Positions 61,487 to 64,000 of a DNA stretch of 64,000 nucleotides are shown here, one piece after another. A program made the translations under genes and the position numbers. The notes below the pieces were generated by a model. The model saw only the letters and a program-made list of their open reading frames with translations, did not search any database and was not told the origin of the DNA. The stretch is taken from contig JAXRKP010000217.1 in NCBI GenBank assembly GCA_037039925.1, forward strand, positions 71,001 to 135,000, in the 5' to 3' direction. How positions within the stretch are numbered: position 1 is the first letter of the stretch; each line of letters starts with the position of its first letter. This DNA comes from Doris montereyensis (Eukaryota > Mollusca > Gastropoda > Nudibranchia > Dorididae).

Positions 61487-63750
61487 TTAAATCATAGTTA
61501 AATGTCTCATATCAAGGTTATAAAGCACATTATGCTTGTTGTAATAGGATTGAACAGTTAAGTGGAAATAAAAGTCCCTGTGTTCTTGATTTCTGATTAC
61601 AGGTGTTTCCCCAGAACAAAGGGAAATAAGATCCTGGTATTTCTCTTTGGGAATCTTGTTTTGCTCTGTGTTGAGCTTCTGTGTCACATTATTTTCCTTG
61701 AGTCCATTCAGTGATATCTCTGAATAATTGGCTGCCAGATGGCTGGTTTTGTAGAAGATTGTGTTAAGATACTTTCTATTGACCTTGAGTTCCATAATAT
61801 CGTTCCAGTTAACAAACCCATCTTATGATTCCTTTCGTGAATTCAAAATTCTTAGATCCTGAGACAACGTTTTGAAATCCACAAAGTCATCAAATTGTAG
61901 CTGGTGAATTATATTGTTACGGCGAGCCAAGGCAAACACAGGAACAAGTTGTGATGGAACATATAAATTCCCAGCTCTTTTCATGGCGGTGCTGGTTGTG
62001 CTGTGAACACTGTCTCCTTCGTTTTGTCCATGGAATGATTCAAAATAACGGAGTGAAATTTCTTGCAGGCTCTTGCTGTTTGCTACTGCATAGAGCATTA
62101 TCTCTGGCATGATAAAGTTCTTGTTTTGTCGGGCACAGAAGTCGCTATACAAGTGAATTTTCTCAGCTCCATCATCATCATAGATCTGAAGAGCCCTATA
62201 GACAGCCGTTGAAATTTCGGATGATCCCCGCTTGCTAACACCTTCATGCCAAGTAAAACACTGGCAACCTTTGCTTACCATGTCATAAAATGTTAGGTTG
62301 TAGTTGGATAACCTCCTTTTATAAAATAAAGCACTTTCAGGGAACTTTGGTAGGTAGATGACTTGTTGTAAGTCAAATGTCGCATATCTAACTATCTTGT
62401 GGTGGTTTAATGTCCTTTCCTTTGATAAGTTCTTTAGCTCTCTTACTTTTGATTTTTCCGCAATATGCTTTTCATATCGCGGTGACAACTGGTCTGAATT
62501 TGGGCTGTTGTCCTTCTTTGCCTGATGCACAGTGGCACACAAAGAGCATTGATCTTTTTGGTCTATGAATTGAAAGGTTCATGTCTTCAAAAACCTTCTC
62601 ATAGTATCTAAAGCAGGGTGGGGTTGATCTTGGGAACCACTCCTTACAAAACATTGTGTACATTTTTTTGTTTTGTCAGGTCAAAATGTAGGTTTTCTCT
62701 CGTTGTATTTGATCTTCAAAAGTGAGATTCAACTCTGGGCAATCTGTCGATGTGAGACCGTACTGCCTGTTTAATTATTTCATCTCTTTCAATCAACCCC
62801 GTCGCTTTCCTTCCACCTCTCTTCTCTTCTTCTAATGTTCCTGTTGGTGTAACTTTAGACAAGGCAGTCCGTGTTACTTGCTCGGAAACTGTGTTGAGAA
62901 AGAACTTTTTTACAGACCAGAATTTGTTGTCCATTTACAGTAAGATTACTTTTTTGTGACGCCTCTTGATACTGTTCTCCTGCACTGTGTTTTCGCTTCT
63001 GACAACTAGATGTCTCAATGCGTCTTATAATATACTCTCTTTGTAATCGGAGGGTTTCAAGGGCACAGTATGAATTGAATATTTCATTCCTCTGTTCATC
63101 TGTTATAGTGTCACATTTTCTGCCGCATTTAGCGCTTCCATTACACAGTGGTTTCAGTACCTTGACAGCTACCGTCTTTTTGTGGACGGACTGGTGTACT
63201 GCTCACCTCTGTTTCTTTTGGCCTTTGCTTCCTTTTGTTTGTTCTTTTTGGGACTCTTGTTGGCACATACTTCTTTTGCACTGCCTTCTACTGCTTATTC
63301 TTCTGGCTGTTTATCTGCTGGGTCACTACCTCCGTCTCTACTTGTTAGAGCTGAAGTTGATTGCACCACTGTGTGGTCTTGTTCTTCAGATGCTGAAGGT
63401 TCATCTGTAATAGTTTCCCTTTTGCATTTTCGTGTTTGAGCAGTATTCCTATGTTGATTGCAAGATGAGATATCTTCATTGCAATAATCGAAGCAAACGA
63501 GAATTTCACAATCAGGACATGCAGACCACACTTCTTGCTTACAACGTCTAACCTCACAAACACCGACGTTAAACTCCGGGTCTTTGTCAGAATCGTAACA
63601 CTCATCAGACGATTGATCATCACTGATGATATTGCTCTCTAAATCTTCAGATATTCGACGTTTCTTTCGCAGCTGAATCAACGGAATATCATCTTCGCTG
63701 TGTCTTCTTAAATTTGCCAATGGAATATTATCATCATCGCTGTCTGCCAT
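61487..63750 (-). pseudogene. Broken gene of an invertebrate multicopy, TE-like family (Cys/His-rich N terminus, DDE-like core)
   Basis: Read 63750 to 61487. An acidic start (MADSDDDNIPLANL) is followed by a zinc-ligand-like block CEVRRCKQEVWSACPDCEIL, then CNEDISSCNQH; CGRKCDTITDEQRNEIFNSY; KKFFLNTVSEQVTRTALSKV; RSHIDRLPRVESH; a YTMFCKEW segment; then 62542-61823 open for 239 codons with FYKRRLSNYNLTFYDM, KIHLYSDFCARQNKN (family D-x-C-x-x-QN-x-N motif) and FHGQNEGDSVHS. I know this layout from many uncharacterised, highly repeated invertebrate proteins, probably transposase-derived. There are apparent in-frame stops near 63295, 62716 and 61820 and frame shifts near 63185, 62905, 62670 and 62555. 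Intronless over 2.2 kb. Confidence 0.75.
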
Positions 63751-64000
63751 TATATCAATTATCTGAAATAATCAAACCAAACATAAATTACACAGTGATT
63801 GTTTGATCTATGTACATTTTCATGATTATTGTAATGCACTTTAATGACGATAGGAAGTCAACCACATAATATGTAGAAAGGGGAATTGAACCACTGACCC
63901 CTGGTTCAAGTAGAGAACACCTTTAAAGCGACAACTGCGCTGTCATTAAATTTGACGTGTATGTAGATTATCAGGAAATAACTTCATACAATAAGTTTTA
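63751..64000. other. Window end, no recognised feature
   Basis: AT-rich sequence upstream of the minus-strand broken gene. A 'gaattgaaccactgacccct' stretch at 63883-63905 has a weak box B-like look but no convincing tRNA fold or SINE body. Confidence 0.3.

Noticed and set aside
63883..63960. Possible tRNA gene (box B-like 'gaattgaaccactgacc')
   Set aside because: No matching box A at the right distance and no cloverleaf pairing visible.
1..64000. CRISPR arrays, operons or bacterial signals
   Set aside because: None seen; the sequence is intron-rich animal DNA. The tandem repeats found lack the spacer structure of CRISPR.

Overview
This is an animal nuclear genomic window: AT-rich, with long introns, canonical GT/AG splice sites, many short non-autonomous transposons and tRNA-derived SINEs. 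The gene content (a formylglycine-generating enzyme, a SETMAR-type SET protein with no mariner fusion in view, polybromo-1) and the repeat load suggest a lophotrochozoan, probably a marine mollusc. That placement is inference from general pattern, not from a diagnostic marker.

Layout. (1) 1-10040, plus strand: the 3' five coding exons of SUMF1 (formylglycine-generating enzyme); the 5' exons lie before the window. Its introns hold a wrecked non-LTR retrotransposon (minus strand, about 2240-5550), a second LINE 3' fragment, SINEs and a pogo-like DNA transposon whose lost transposase still shows a C-terminal PCNA-binding (PIP) box. (2) 10041-16050: intergenic, with SINEs, two TA-flanked MITEs and a decayed reverse transcriptase. 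(3) 16051-18700, minus strand: a two-exon SETMAR-like histone methyltransferase gene with an unusually long insert between the SET core and the post-SET cysteines. (4) 18701-25021: the divergent intergenic region between SETMAR and PBRM1. It contains a YY1-like ATGGCGGC site followed by a perfect splice donor (possible PBRM1 first non-coding exon), an AGATCT-rich patch, a 354-bp tandem duplication bounded by TTAA, and an 804-bp TTAA-flanked element. (5) 25050-60297, plus strand: polybromo-1 (PBRM1/BAF180), at least 36 coding exons covering six bromodomains, two BAH domains and an HMG box. (6) 61487-63750, minus strand: a broken, TE-like gene of a family very common in invertebrate genomes, with a Cys/His-rich N terminus and a DDE-like core.

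Two themes stand out. First, about 15 of the 36 PBRM1 exons, plus SUMF1 and SETMAR exons, carry small indels, mostly single-base losses in homopolymers or losses of one dinucleotide unit, while every splice site is intact and no plain nonsense substitution was seen. That looks like residual long-read assembly error rather than gene death. The 61487-63750 gene differs: it also has apparent in-frame stop codons. Second, the introns and intergenic DNA are a dense record of cut-and-paste elements: at least three unrelated TTAA-flanked (piggyBac-like) MITE families, several TA-flanked pogo/Tc1-like MITEs, one hAT-like element, four short interspersed families and several minisatellites. One minisatellite forms the 3' splice region of a PBRM1 exon.

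Functionally, SUMF1 is an ER enzyme that activates sulfatases. PBRM1 is the acetyl-histone-reading subunit of the PBAF (SWI/SNF) remodeler and SETMAR-type proteins methylate histone H3, so the two chromatin genes sit head to head, but nothing in the sequence shows a joint function.
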